Below are positions 8,307-17,193 of a DNA stretch of 64,000 nucleotides, one piece after another; position 1 is the stretch's first letter; each line of letters opens with the position of its first letter. The notes beneath the pieces were generated by a model, which was not told the origin of the DNA, did not search any database, and saw only the letters and a list, made by a program, of their open reading frames with translations. This stretch comes from an uncultured bacterium (GTDB taxonomy: Bacteria > Bacteroidota > Rhodothermia > Rhodothermales > UBA10348), in the NCBI GenBank assembly GCA_943788505.1, contig CALSQR010000001.1, positions 1,178,001 to 1,242,000 of the forward strand, written 5' to 3'. A program made the position numbers and the translations under genes.

Positions 8307-8725
8307 CTTCGAATCAATTTTCCTGGACATTCACCGTTGGTCGAGAATCCATCGACGTGAATGGACACGTCAACAATGTCGAATATGTGCGGTGGATGCA
8401 GGAAGTTGCCATGCGTCACACAACGAATGTGGGAGCAGACATTCGTACGGCAGCAGCTGGATTGATTTGGGTAGTTCGTTCCCACGAAATCGAATATCGG
8501 CTTCCAGCCCATGAAGGCGATGAAGTCCGTATAACGACCTGGATTGAATCTGTGGAACGAGTGTCTTCCTGCAGGCGCTATGATTTCCGTCGGACAAAGG
8601 ACGATGCAGTTATCGCCTCGGGGAAGACGAAGTGGGTTTGCCTGAACAGAAAAACAGGACGACCAGCTGCGATTCCCGAACATCTAATAGCGATGTACTT
8701 CGATGATTCAACGACCGACCAATGA
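8303..8725 (+). CDS. Acyl-CoA thioesterase, YbgC/FadM type (hot-dog fold)
   Basis: A 140-residue single hot-dog domain. The active-site signature DVNGHVNNVEYVRWMQE lies at residues 14-30, with the catalytic Asp in the D.NGHVNN loop used by 4-hydroxybenzoyl-CoA-thioesterase-like enzymes. Later SHEIEYRLPAHEGDEV and FRRTKDDAVIASGKTKWVCLN are the usual central strands. It should hydrolyse fatty or aromatic acyl-CoA in the cytoplasm; the substrate cannot be read from sequence. It is translationally coupled to the upstream membrane protein. Confidence 0.85.
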   Translation: MTSNQFSWTFTVGRESIDVNGHVNNVEYVRWMQEVAMRHTTNVGADIRTAAAGLIWVVRSHEIEYRLPAHEGDEVRITTWIESVERVSSCRRYDFRRTKDDAVIASGKTKWVCLNRKTGRPAAIPEHLIAMYFDDSTTDQ

Positions 8726-8778
8726 ATCAGGCTGAGCGAGGACAATCCTCCTTGCCTTCACTCTCTTATCCATCTGGG

Positions 8779-10986
8779 TTATCGGATCACAATCAGTGAG
8801 GCCGATGGTGTTTCCGGCATATCATCATGCCGTATGAAGTACACACCAGCGGCAAGCCCATCGGTTGAAACAACATTGCGACCAGCCTGAATATCGATCT
8901 GACGGATCGTTCGTCCCATCATGTCAAACAAGGTGATGGACCCGGCCGTTGGGGCATTCAAGGTGATGTGTAGTCCAGCGCGGATCGGATTCGGATAGGC
9001 TTCCAACAATGAAGCTTGCGCGGGAAGCACTGGCTCGTTGATTGTCGTGGCGGTGCCCGAAAAGAATCGCTCAGCAAAGTTGAAGGCCTCAATACCGACC
9101 TCACGCCCTATAAATCGGCCGAATATATCATCTGCCGGTGGGTGAATCCCTCCCCATATTCTCGAAAGGCTCGTCTGATCAGACGCATCCCGATAGGTAG
9201 CCCATTGCAGGGTTACATCCTCACTCGGACCGTCCTCGAAAACCAAGAACTCGTTCTTTGGCGCATAGAATTCACCCATACCGCCCGGAAAGAACTCATC
9301 ACCTGTGAACATGGTCATGACTTCTGCAGCAGCCCGAGAAAAGGTGGAATGCCCGGAGACATAGGCGGCAAAAGGTGGAGTGACAAACGTAGGGCGCTGA
9401 TAGGGCCACCAGTCATCAACTAGAATCCATCCTACTCCACCTTCGTCTACTTCTGGGTCGAATACATATTCGGGGCCCCTCCATGAGAGGACCTTCAATT
9501 TGTCTAAATGTTCGTTATTCGCACCAACGAGAGGATCATCCTCCGCGACAAGCTCAATCTTTCCTGGAATCAACGGTAAACCAGCCGGGTGATATCTGGG
9601 CAATGATGGATCGCTACTCTGACCTAGCTCAGCCATTCCCCTGATAGCAGAAATGGGACGGATATAGTCATACCACCCTTTAATTCCCCAAGCAGAAATA
9701 GCTGAATCGTGCATTGCACCACCAAGTGCGAAATACGATTTGACATCCCACTCCAGATCATCCAGTACGGGTCCTTCGCCCTTGTACCTTTTGACCAGCA
9801 TCGGATGGTCACTCACGTAATTCAGAATGGTGAACCAATGTCCTGGAGGCGTTTCCGAATCTGGACCATCAGCCCAAAATTCCGCTAGAACTCGTGCATA
9901 GTCCCCACGCGGGACAATTTGTGCCCAGTACGGCTGACCCGTAGAAGGATTCAGCCTCCAACCCTGTCCTGGATCTCCCCCTTCTATTAGGTCATACGCT
10001 TTGCTGAAATCCTCAAATCTCGTCGGCATGTCCTCGATGTTGAAATTCCCTTGCGATGCTGGAGAAATATCCCACATCACACCATCATTCGGGTCTAAGT
10101 GGGATGACCAAACTGACACCAGTGAAAAATTCCATTGGTACAACTCAGTTAATCCTGCACCCGATAGAGGATCGACATACGGAGGTGGTCCTGGATCGTG
10201 GTAAACCCAGTATTCGAATCCATTGCGTCTATGAATCGTCAGATCATCCGCGGTAAGTGAAAATGGATATACACTTCCCCATTCCGGTCCAAGAAACTCC
10301 GGTACCCCTAGTGGAATCTCTTGCCCAGATTGGTCGATAAAAATATCGAATGACAAGGGTTGCCACCGATTTAGATCCAGAATGAGCGGGTTGCCTGGCA
10401 ATGGTGGCGCCATCGGCGGGTTTACAGGACGATAGTGCCGATTCGAGTACAATTCTGCTTCATTGGCACCATCTTGCATGCCATACGCAATAAAGCACTG
10501 GGCGATGTAGTTACCCAAGGCCGCAGGATCTCCAGAGGAGTAATCTGTGGATGTGAACGTGCGGTCATATCCCAATTCATTCATCAGTATGTCATACCGC
10601 GCCATGGCAGATTCCATGCCCGGGGAAAGCGTAAACCTATGCCGCAGAAGACGATAGGAGGCATAACTAATTGCTTTCTCCCGAGCTGCTACGATATCTC
10701 CCGGATCCGGCACACCGTCAAATGAGCAGAAGAACCCGTTGTGCTCATTTCCAAGCATGTAAGGCTCGGCGGTCGGCTCGTAGGCAGACCAGGCATCCCA
10801 CATGGCCGATGACGAGTGGAAAATATTGCGGGCGTGCACTGTGGGACGTGCAAAGTCTTCTCGAATGGATTGCAGAAGGGCCTCATTCCACTCACGAGCC
10901 ACTGAGTAGGTAGGCGAATCTTGGCCTTGTGCCTTCCAGGGCAAAAAGGAGATGAGAAGAGCCGCAATGAGAGGTCGAGTAAGCAT
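8779..10986 (-). CDS. Secreted vanadium-haloperoxidase/PAP2-family enzyme with type IX sorting domain
   Basis: A 735-residue exported enzyme. It begins with a signal peptide (LIAALLISFLPWKAQGQ). The vanadate or phosphate site of the haloperoxidase-acid phosphatase superfamily is complete: KGWYDYIRP fits KX6RP, VSGHSTFSR supplies the SGH acid-base His, and SRIWGGIHPPADD fits SRX5HX3D. The last 80 residues (EAYPNPIRAGLHI, GRTIRQ, GLAAGVYFIR) are a type A sorting domain for type IX secretion, so it is exported across the outer membrane by the system to which SprA (41.5 kb) belongs. I start at ATG 10986; an upstream TTG would disrupt the signal peptide. Haloperoxidase versus phosphatase activity cannot be told from sequence. 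Confidence 0.88.
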   Translation of the reverse strand: MLTRPLIAALLISFLPWKAQGQDSPTYSVAREWNEALLQSIREDFARPTVHARNIFHSSSAMWDAWSAYEPTAEPYMLGNEHNGFFCSFDGVPDPGDIVAAREKAISYASYRLLRHRFTLSPGMESAMARYDILMNELGYDRTFTSTDYSSGDPAALGNYIAQCFIAYGMQDGANEAELYSNRHYRPVNPPMAPPLPGNPLILDLNRWQPLSFDIFIDQSGQEIPLGVPEFLGPEWGSVYPFSLTADDLTIHRRNGFEYWVYHDPGPPPYVDPLSGAGLTELYQWNFSLVSVWSSHLDPNDGVMWDISPASQGNFNIEDMPTRFEDFSKAYDLIEGGDPGQGWRLNPSTGQPYWAQIVPRGDYARVLAEFWADGPDSETPPGHWFTILNYVSDHPMLVKRYKGEGPVLDDLEWDVKSYFALGGAMHDSAISAWGIKGWYDYIRPISAIRGMAELGQSSDPSLPRYHPAGLPLIPGKIELVAEDDPLVGANNEHLDKLKVLSWRGPEYVFDPEVDEGGVGWILVDDWWPYQRPTFVTPPFAAYVSGHSTFSRAAAEVMTMFTGDEFFPGGMGEFYAPKNEFLVFEDGPSEDVTLQWATYRDASDQTSLSRIWGGIHPPADDIFGRFIGREVGIEAFNFAERFFSGTATTINEPVLPAQASLLEAYPNPIRAGLHITLNAPTAGSITLFDMMGRTIRQIDIQAGRNVVSTDGLAAGVYFIRHDDMPETPSASLIVIR

Positions 10987-11197
10987 GGTGGGTTTTGCCG
11001 ATGTTTGCAACCATGGTAAATATACCCACCCAAGTAATGTGAAAGGGGGTAAAGCAACCGCCCACAGTATTCCCGAGGAGCCATTAGCCCTTCATGACCA
11101 GATGCGTACTTATTCAGATCGAACTGATAGGTTCAAAAGCTTTTTTTGCGGCGGATTCCTACCTTCGGAGTCCCCCAAATAAAGCCTGAGCGCATCC

Positions 11198-12166
11198 ATG
11201 TCTACGTCAAAAACTAAGGTTCTCGATCTCAAGAAAGTGGACGCCTCTTCCGAGGAGGGCATGTCAGACGCCGTTTTTGGGAAAAAGGGATCCTCTTTTC
11301 TCGATTCCAAGTCATCCAAGACGGACGAAGTACGCCAGGACCTTGGTTTTTCTAAAGAGCAAATTGACACACTATTTAGAGACAGCATCTATCCATATCA
11401 CCAGAAACTGAGCCGAGAAGCCTACGACAAGCGCAAACGTCTCTTACAGATCGAATTGCTCAAAGTGCAACGATGGTCAAAAGAAAATGGTCAACGGATC
11501 ATGGTCGTCTGCGAAGGACGGGATGCAGCTGGGAAAGGAGGAACGATCAAGCGCTTTATGGAGCACCTAAACCCTCGTGGTGCTCGAATCGTAGCGCTAG
11601 AAAAACCCACGGATGAAGAACGTGGACAATGGTACTTCCAACGATATGTAAAGCAGTTTCCAACTCGGGGCGAAATAGTGTTTTTCGATCGGTCTTGGTA
11701 CAACCGCGCAGGCGTGGAGCGCGTAATGAATTTCTGCACGAGCAAGGAATACAAAGAATTCCTTCGTCAAGCACCCGAAGTTGAGCGCATGCTGGTCCGC
11801 TCAGGTACGATTCTTTTCAAATACTGGTTTTCAGTTACACGAGAAGCTCAAAAGGCACGGATGCTCTCCAGAGACAACGACCCTTTGAAAGCCTGGAAAC
11901 TGAGCGAAATTGATCGGACTTCCCGAGACAAGTGGGACGATTACACGAAGGCAAAAGTGAACATGTTTTTTCACACTGACACGCCGGAAGCACCTTGGAC
12001 CATCGTAAAATCTGATGACAAAAAACGTGCTCGACTGAACTGCATGAATCACTTTCTCTATCACTTGGATTATCCCAACAAGGACAAGACAATTGTGATT
12101 GAGCCTGATCCTTTGATCATAGGTCATCCCGCTCAGGTGATGGATAAACTTGAAATGAGCTGGTAG
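11198..12166 (+). CDS. ppk2: Polyphosphate kinase 2
   Basis: A 322-residue PPK2 that transfers phosphate between polyphosphate and nucleotides. An N-terminal charged extension of about 60 residues precedes the single catalytic domain. Walker A is CEGRDAAGKGGTIKRF, Walker B is FFDRSWYNRAGVERVM, and the lid region with KYWFSVTREAQKARMLSR and TDTPEAPW is intact. One domain of this length fits the class I PPK2 enzymes, which mainly phosphorylate NDPs or make polyphosphate. It stands alone between divergent and unrelated neighbours, with 211 bp upstream that must hold its promoter and that of the haloperoxidase-like gene. Confidence 0.92.
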   Translation: MSTSKTKVLDLKKVDASSEEGMSDAVFGKKGSSFLDSKSSKTDEVRQDLGFSKEQIDTLFRDSIYPYHQKLSREAYDKRKRLLQIELLKVQRWSKENGQRIMVVCEGRDAAGKGGTIKRFMEHLNPRGARIVALEKPTDEERGQWYFQRYVKQFPTRGEIVFFDRSWYNRAGVERVMNFCTSKEYKEFLRQAPEVERMLVRSGTILFKYWFSVTREAQKARMLSRDNDPLKAWKLSEIDRTSRDKWDDYTKAKVNMFFHTDTPEAPWTIVKSDDKKRARLNCMNHFLYHLDYPNKDKTIVIEPDPLIIGHPAQVMDKLEMSW

Positions 12167-12288
12167 TATTTTATCCTCTTCGAGTTACGGTTTCCAAGAT
12201 TCTGACTCTATCAACTAAACAGGGTCCCACTCTACTCGCTTCGAATAGATGGTCCTGTCCGTGTTGTTGGATGTAGATGAGGAAACCG

Positions 12289-12933
12289 ATGAAAACTACT
12301 TATAGACTCGATTCTAGGTGTCATAGAACACCCAAGCGACCACCTGTGTGGTCCCTTCTCCCCATGTTGTTCCTGGGTATCGCCATCGTTGGATGCGACT
12401 CAGCATCATTAGACACTGGGCCCCATGACGCTGTAACTGGCACTCCAACGAGCATTTCTGCTTCGTTGCAGGCCCTCGACTTTGTCGAACAGGTTACTAT
12501 GACAGTGCAGCAAAATGGCCCAGCAAAAGAAGATATCAATACCCTTCATATCACCTTGAAGCCGGACGTTGCCATCCGCTATCCGAAAGCATTTAGAATT
12601 CTCGGAATGAGCGAATCGGGGAATGCGATTACGATGCGTGATGATGGGCAAGGTGGTGATGCGTACGAAGGTGATTACACCTACTCGGCTCGCGTTGATC
12701 GCTCTTGCCTTGAGTCGGGCCTACCAGCTACTCTTGCTGGGAAAGATATTCTCTCTTTCACCCTGACATGCGATTTTGATTTTATTTCTCCCGGCGAATC
12801 ATGCGCGGGACATGGTATTTGCGAAGAAACAGCTTCTAGGTCGTTTCTATGGGGATTAATCGAATATGACGTCGATGTCGTCACCTGCTGGTGTTTTCTA
12901 GGATGCGAGGCTGAATTCGAAGTAAAAATATGA
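12289..12933 (+). CDS. Cys-rich lipoprotein of unknown function
   Basis: A 214-residue protein with a lipoprotein signal (LFLGIAIVGCDS). I start at ATG 12289 because GAGG lies 6 bases upstream; an in-frame ATG at 12277 has no comparable site. After a beta-rich middle, with DDGQGGDAYEGDYTYSARV resembling the DDG..GD...GDG.Y motif of secreted choice-of-anchor proteins, the C-terminus is unusually rich in Cys (eight after about residue 140, in the region CDFD..SCAGHGICEE..TCWCFLGCEA), suggesting disulfides or metal binding outside the cytoplasm. I do not recognise a family. A perfect hairpin follows the stop. Confidence 0.65.
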   Translation: MKTTYRLDSRCHRTPKRPPVWSLLPMLFLGIAIVGCDSASLDTGPHDAVTGTPTSISASLQALDFVEQVTMTVQQNGPAKEDINTLHITLKPDVAIRYPKAFRILGMSESGNAITMRDDGQGGDAYEGDYTYSARVDRSCLESGLPATLAGKDILSFTLTCDFDFISPGESCAGHGICEETASRSFLWGLIEYDVDVVTCWCFLGCEAEFEVKI

Positions 12934-12942
12934 ATTGGAGTC

Positions 12943-12967
12943 GGGCGGGTCCTTGAAGGACCCGCCC
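12943..12967 (+). terminator. Hairpin after the Cys-rich lipoprotein gene
   Basis: GGGCGGGTCC and GGACCCGCCC form a perfect 10-bp stem, extendable by two A-T pairs, around TTGAA, beginning 9 bases after the TGA stop. Its position and GC-rich stem fit a transcription terminator, but no run of T follows on either strand, so it may act with Rho or protect the 3' end. Confidence 0.55.
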
Positions 12968-13005
12968 CACAACCTTTCATCCCACTTGAACAATCTTGAT
13001 CAACC

Positions 13006-13425
13006 ATGACTGCTCCGAACCGAGTTACCATCCGCGTCGCAGGTATCATTTGCCTCATTCTGGGCATTTTTGCCAGTTTTAGATTTCTCACAAATCTTAT
13101 TTCAGGAACGGTTGACGCCGTAGACTTCACACCGTTGCTACTTCCGGTTGGGATTGGACTTCTTACCAAAGGGAAATTCTGGGCGTGGGTGGCCAGAATT
13201 CAGCTCTATCTCATGGCCGTCATTTCTGCAGCTACGATCGTCGTATTCCTTCTAATGTCCGAGGAAAACCGGGCAATTACGTTCGAACTGCACGACAATA
13301 TCGGTACCTTATCAGGGAGCGGACTTATTCTCTTGTCTCAGGGTCTTTTCCTTTGTGCTATCCTTTGGATCTACTTTTCCATCTTCGCCACACAGAGTCC
13401 CTCAGCAACTCCTTCAACTCATTGA
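13006..13425 (+). CDS. Four-helix membrane protein of unknown function
   Basis: A 139-residue integral membrane protein with four hydrophobic segments (about residues 6-28, 42-52, 60-82 and 105-128). There are no conserved catalytic residues that I can see. It lies 26 bp before the GTG start of the prolyl-tRNA editing gene and may be co-transcribed with it and with pnuC. Not recognised. Confidence 0.6.
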   Translation: MTAPNRVTIRVAGIICLILGIFASFRFLTNLISGTVDAVDFTPLLLPVGIGLLTKGKFWAWVARIQLYLMAVISAATIVVFLLMSEENRAITFELHDNIGTLSGSGLILLSQGLFLCAILWIYFSIFATQSPSATPSTH

Positions 13426-13451
13426 CGACCTGATTTCAGGGACCCAAACGC

Positions 13452-13970
13452 GTGTCAGCTGACCAGCCGAAACAAAACCCCATCCAGCGAGCCATTTCCT
13501 TTCTCGAAGCGAGTGGAATTAGCTACGAGCGCCATGATCACCCGGCGGTGTTCACCGTAGATGAAGTAACAGAGCTTGTTTCTATTAGCCGAGGTGCCCG
13601 AACGAAAAACTTGTTCGTGCGGGACAAGAAAGGCCGACGTCATGTGTTGATTGTCGTTGCGTTTGACAAGAAGGTAGACCTGATGGCTTTGGGCGAAATG
13701 ACCGGACTAGGACGACTCAGCTTTGCATCGCGCGAACGGCTTTGGACATACCTTGGAGTTGAGCCAGGCTCCGTTACGATCATGGGCGTCATAAACGACA
13801 GGGATCATCACGTTGAAGTTATCATTGATCAAGAAGTTTGGGAAGCACCTGCCGTGCGATGTCACCCGCTCTTGAATACATGTACAGTGGTACTCGAGCA
13901 AGATGGACTACGACACTTGCTCCACTCTACCGGACATGACCCCATGATCCTCAACGTTCCGTCCAAATGA
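13452..13970 (+). CDS. Trans-acting prolyl-tRNA deacylase (YbaK/ProX type)
   Basis: A 172-residue free-standing editing domain that hydrolyses mischarged tRNA(Pro), most likely Ala-tRNA(Pro). It shows the DHPAVFTVDEV strand, the GARTKNLFVRDKKGRRHVLIVV core with the conserved Lys, the RLSFASRERLWTYLGVEPGSVT segment and the VIIDQEVWE strand of the ProX/PrdX group. The start is GTG at 13452. Its stop overlaps the pnuC start as ATGA, so both are made together, although their functions have no known link. Confidence 0.88.
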   Translation: MSADQPKQNPIQRAISFLEASGISYERHDHPAVFTVDEVTELVSISRGARTKNLFVRDKKGRRHVLIVVAFDKKVDLMALGEMTGLGRLSFASRERLWTYLGVEPGSVTIMGVINDRDHHVEVIIDQEVWEAPAVRCHPLLNTCTVVLEQDGLRHLLHSTGHDPMILNVPSK

Positions 13971-14641
13971 TTTTCCTTGAAGCGTTTGCAGCGATCAGCG
14001 GGCTGATCAGTGTCTATTTCCTGACCAAGCAAAATATTTGGTGCTGGCCCACGGGACTAGCCTCTGTGGCAGCTGCTGCGATTGTTTTTTACGACTCCTT
14101 CCTCTATTCGGACATGATCCTGCATGTCTACTATATCGGAATGAATGTGTATGGTTGGATTCACTGGCTTCGACCTGGAAAGGATCGTGCAGAATTACCT
14201 GTCGCTGTAATGAGGCCGGCGCAGAATGTTCTTTGGGCCATTGTCACGTTGCTTCTAGTCATGGCCTGGGGATGGAGTATGAGCCACCTGGATGTGATTG
14301 CAGGCTGGGTCCTTGTGAATATTGACGGTTCAATCGGATGGGCACAATCATGGTCTCAGGGCAATGCCCCTATTCCCGCTTATCCATATGGAGACGCGTT
14401 CACAACTGTTGCAAGCCTGATTGCGATGTGGTTCATGGCTCGGAAGCTGCTAGAAAACTGGGCGTACTGGTTCATCATCGATATAGTCGCCATTTCGATC
14501 TACATCCTGAAGGGCTTATATCTTTTCGCTGGACAGTACACAATTTTTCTCGTCCTGTGCGTCATGGGATATCGGGAGTGGAAGGCGTCCATGAGCAAAA
14601 ATGAAATGGCAAATAGGCCGGGCCTTTCAACAAATAGATAA
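13967..14641 (+). CDS. pnuC: Nicotinamide riboside transporter PnuC
   Basis: A 224-residue inner-membrane protein with about seven helices. The family fingerprint is clear: FLTKQNIWCWPTGLASV at the N-terminus, NVYGWIHW near residue 62, and ENWAYWFIIDIVAISIYILKG, with the W..WI.W and Asn/Thr residues that line the nicotinamide riboside path. PnuC proteins of other specificity (thiamine, riboflavin) exist, and no riboswitch is seen because the gene overlaps the preceding one. It probably feeds NAD salvage. Confidence 0.9.
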   Translation: MIFLEAFAAISGLISVYFLTKQNIWCWPTGLASVAAAAIVFYDSFLYSDMILHVYYIGMNVYGWIHWLRPGKDRAELPVAVMRPAQNVLWAIVTLLLVMAWGWSMSHLDVIAGWVLVNIDGSIGWAQSWSQGNAPIPAYPYGDAFTTVASLIAMWFMARKLLENWAYWFIIDIVAISIYILKGLYLFAGQYTIFLVLCVMGYREWKASMSKNEMANRPGLSTNR

Positions 14642-14723
14642 TTGAGCAGAGATTGACGTGGAGGTTGGCTAGATTGGGGCGTTGACGATTGTCGAACTGA
14701 CGCCCATATTCTCTTTTAGCCTC

Positions 14724-15848
14724 ATGAAACGTATTCTTTTTGTTGCCCTCGCTTGGTTCATTTCCCTTCCAGTCCTTGCACAACATGATCATGAGCACGC
14801 TGGTGGACGAGTCATAACTTTCCCTGATACGGATCAGTACCTCAGTCTGACGTGTGATTTTCACATCCACTCGGTGTTTTCAGATGGATCAGTGTGGCCT
14901 AGCGTTCGGGTAGATGAAGCGCATCGCGATGGACTTGATTGCCTTGCGATTACCGAACATCTCGAATACCAACCACACATCGACGACATCCCGCATCCAG
15001 ACCGTAACCGGGCCTATGACATAGCCGCCCGAACAGCTGGAGAAAGCGATTTGATCGTCATACGTGGCTCAGAGATTACCCGTTCTCTGCCTTATGGCCA
15101 CGCGAACAGCATCTTCATTCAAGACGCCAATCCGCTTTTGCAGGATGATGCGGAAGACGCATACGCAGAAGCTGCTAGTCAAGGAGGATTTACGTTTATC
15201 AATCATCCCAACTGGACGTCGCAGCGCAAAGACGGAATCGCTAGACTGGAGCCCGAACAGCTTGCGCTGATTGAACGAGGAGAAATTGGTGGTATCGAAG
15301 TCGTCAACGACCTCACGTTTTCTGATGAAGCGCTAGAACTTGCGCTAAAATATGACCTGACCATCATCGGTACTTCGGACATTCATGGCCTCGTGGATTG
15401 GCAATATGAAATTGCTGACGGCGGACATCGTCCCATCACGATTGTTTTTGCTGAGGAAAAAACCCAAGAAAGTATTCAAGCAGCATTGGAAGCTGGACGA
15501 ACGGCAGCATACTATTTGGATACACTGGTTGGAAAAGAGGAATATGTTCTTCCTTTGGTCGAAGCATCCCTGTTGTTGAGCAGCCAGGGATACATAGGAG
15601 ATACGACTGTCTTAAACGTCACGATCGAAAACGTATCCGATGCATGGTTCACCGTGAAAAATGTATCTGACTACCGGTTTCATGACCGGGCGGACCTACT
15701 CAGCATTCCACCTCATCACGCCGTTTCCTTCGACGTCAAGACGCTCGAGCGACGCACTGACATCAGCCTATCGTTCGATGTCTTGAATGTGGTCACAGCT
15801 CCTGGTGTTCACCCACAGGTAGCACTACGAGCAACGATCGAGCAGTAA
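14724..15848 (+). CDS. Secreted PHP-domain phosphoesterase
   Basis: A 374-residue exported protein with signal peptide (FVALAWFISLPVLAQ). The PHP metal site is visible: FHIHSVFSDGSVWP near residue 45, AITEHLEYQ near residue 75, GSEIT near residue 115, INHPNW near 160 and TSDIHG near 220. Such enzymes hydrolyse phosphodiesters or phosphomonoesters with two or three metal ions; the secreted branch has unknown substrates. The last 100 residues are a beta domain. ATG 14724 is chosen because the earlier in-frame TTG at 14682 would extend the signal peptide with unrelated residues. Confidence 0.85.
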   Translation: MKRILFVALAWFISLPVLAQHDHEHAGGRVITFPDTDQYLSLTCDFHIHSVFSDGSVWPSVRVDEAHRDGLDCLAITEHLEYQPHIDDIPHPDRNRAYDIAARTAGESDLIVIRGSEITRSLPYGHANSIFIQDANPLLQDDAEDAYAEAASQGGFTFINHPNWTSQRKDGIARLEPEQLALIERGEIGGIEVVNDLTFSDEALELALKYDLTIIGTSDIHGLVDWQYEIADGGHRPITIVFAEEKTQESIQAALEAGRTAAYYLDTLVGKEEYVLPLVEASLLLSSQGYIGDTTVLNVTIENVSDAWFTVKNVSDYRFHDRADLLSIPPHHAVSFDVKTLERRTDISLSFDVLNVVTAPGVHPQVALRATIEQ

Positions 15849-15972
15849 GTAGTTTACTTATCTAGGTTGATACGTGGTCCACTCGTCTCAGAGCCGGACC
15901 CAACTATACTTAGAGGGTCGGGTCGCCTTTTACGCCTTATTTATTGCCGCCTTCTACCAAGGAAACCCACCT

Positions 15973-17058
15973 CTACATCAAACACCTATCGGTGAACAAA
16001 TCTCCTGTTCGGCTTCCTGCTTCTAGTTCCAGTAAAAACTTTTTCCGGTGTAGTCCGCCACCGTATCCAGTCAAGGATCCATCCGAGCCAATGATTCGAT
16101 GACACGGAATGACGATCGCCATCCTATTGTCTCCGTTGGCCCGAGCGACGGCTCTAACTGCCTTTGAGTCACCTATCGTTCGAGCGAGATCAAGATAAGA
16201 TGCGGTTTTACCATAGGACACATCCAGCAACGCCCGCCAGGTCCGCTCTTGAAATTCAGTTCCTCGAATGTCTAACGGTACGCTAAACTCCGTCAATGTC
16301 CCCTGGAAATAGTTTTTGAGCTCTCCAGAAAGCATGTCAATTAGGCTATTCGGGGTAGGTACAAACACGCCCGGGAATCGCTTTTGAACTCGTTCTAGCT
16401 GTGTTGGAAGCATTGGCCGATCGATAAATTCTAGTAACACGAGGCCTAAATCGGTAGCGCCAGCCAGCATTGGACCAAGTGGCGTCTCGAGACGATGCAG
16501 GTAGATAACTTTTGTATCTGACGCTTTCCCAGCTCGGACGCCTGTAATCCGTTCAATAGCTTCTCGGAATCCGGAAAGACTTTCAAAACCCGCATCGAAT
16601 GCTGTTTTCGTCATTGCTTTGCCTTGTTTCATTTGTCCCAATGCGTGCCCGAGTCTTCTTGATCGACTATACGCCTGAAAAGTCATCCCGAGGTGTTTCT
16701 GAAACCATCGTCGTACTCGATCAGGATCAAGCCCCCGATCGCGAAGGTCCTGATCACGCCAGCGGCGCAACGGGTCCTGATCCAGATCACTCAACAACTG
16801 AGTAATCCACTCCTGGGCCCGGCCCACAGGCTCCAAAGGTCGGCACCTTTTGCATGGACGAAAGCCATGGTCTAGTGCGTCTTTGACCGATTGAAAAAAA
16901 CGAACATTCTTCGGGAGTGGTTTCCGCGCAGGACAAGTGGGTCGACAGAATATGCCTGTGGTCAAAACGGCGGTAATAAAGATACCTTCGTATTCGGCAT
17001 CGCGGCTCGTAAAAGCCCGAATCATTTCCTCCTGAGGCGGCAAGTGATGGACACTCAT
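15973..17058 (-). CDS. ada: Ada: bifunctional DNA methyl-repair protein and AraC-type regulator
   Basis: A 361-residue full-length Ada. The N-terminal zinc site has Cys at residues 38, 42, 69 and 72, the same positions as in E. coli, with C38 accepting methyl groups from phosphotriesters. An AraC-type helix-turn-helix follows (about 95-180), then the methyltransferase domain with the active IPCHRIIG (Cys about 319) that repairs O6-methylguanine. Methylated Ada normally activates its own gene. The neighbours (a PHP enzyme convergent downstream, a peptidase upstream) are unrelated, so it is probably monocistronic. No alkB or alkA is nearby. Confidence 0.95.
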   Translation of the reverse strand: MSVHHLPPQEEMIRAFTSRDAEYEGIFITAVLTTGIFCRPTCPARKPLPKNVRFFQSVKDALDHGFRPCKRCRPLEPVGRAQEWITQLLSDLDQDPLRRWRDQDLRDRGLDPDRVRRWFQKHLGMTFQAYSRSRRLGHALGQMKQGKAMTKTAFDAGFESLSGFREAIERITGVRAGKASDTKVIYLHRLETPLGPMLAGATDLGLVLLEFIDRPMLPTQLERVQKRFPGVFVPTPNSLIDMLSGELKNYFQGTLTEFSVPLDIRGTEFQERTWRALLDVSYGKTASYLDLARTIGDSKAVRAVARANGDNRMAIVIPCHRIIGSDGSLTGYGGGLHRKKFLLELEAGSRTGDLFTDRCLM

Positions 17059-17193
17059 AGAACGTGGACCGGAAATTCAATGACAACCCTCTAATACACT
17101 CCAATGTCCATCGTTGAGGATGACGATTCCACCGAAAACCCGACACTGAATTTTTCGCTTCTCTTTTGACCTACTCCAACTCAGACCAATTTA

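Noticed and set aside
15895-15945. Bidirectional terminator between the PHP and ada genes
   Set aside because: CCGGACCC and GGGTCGGG pair with a mismatch and the T run after them is broken; support is too weak to list.
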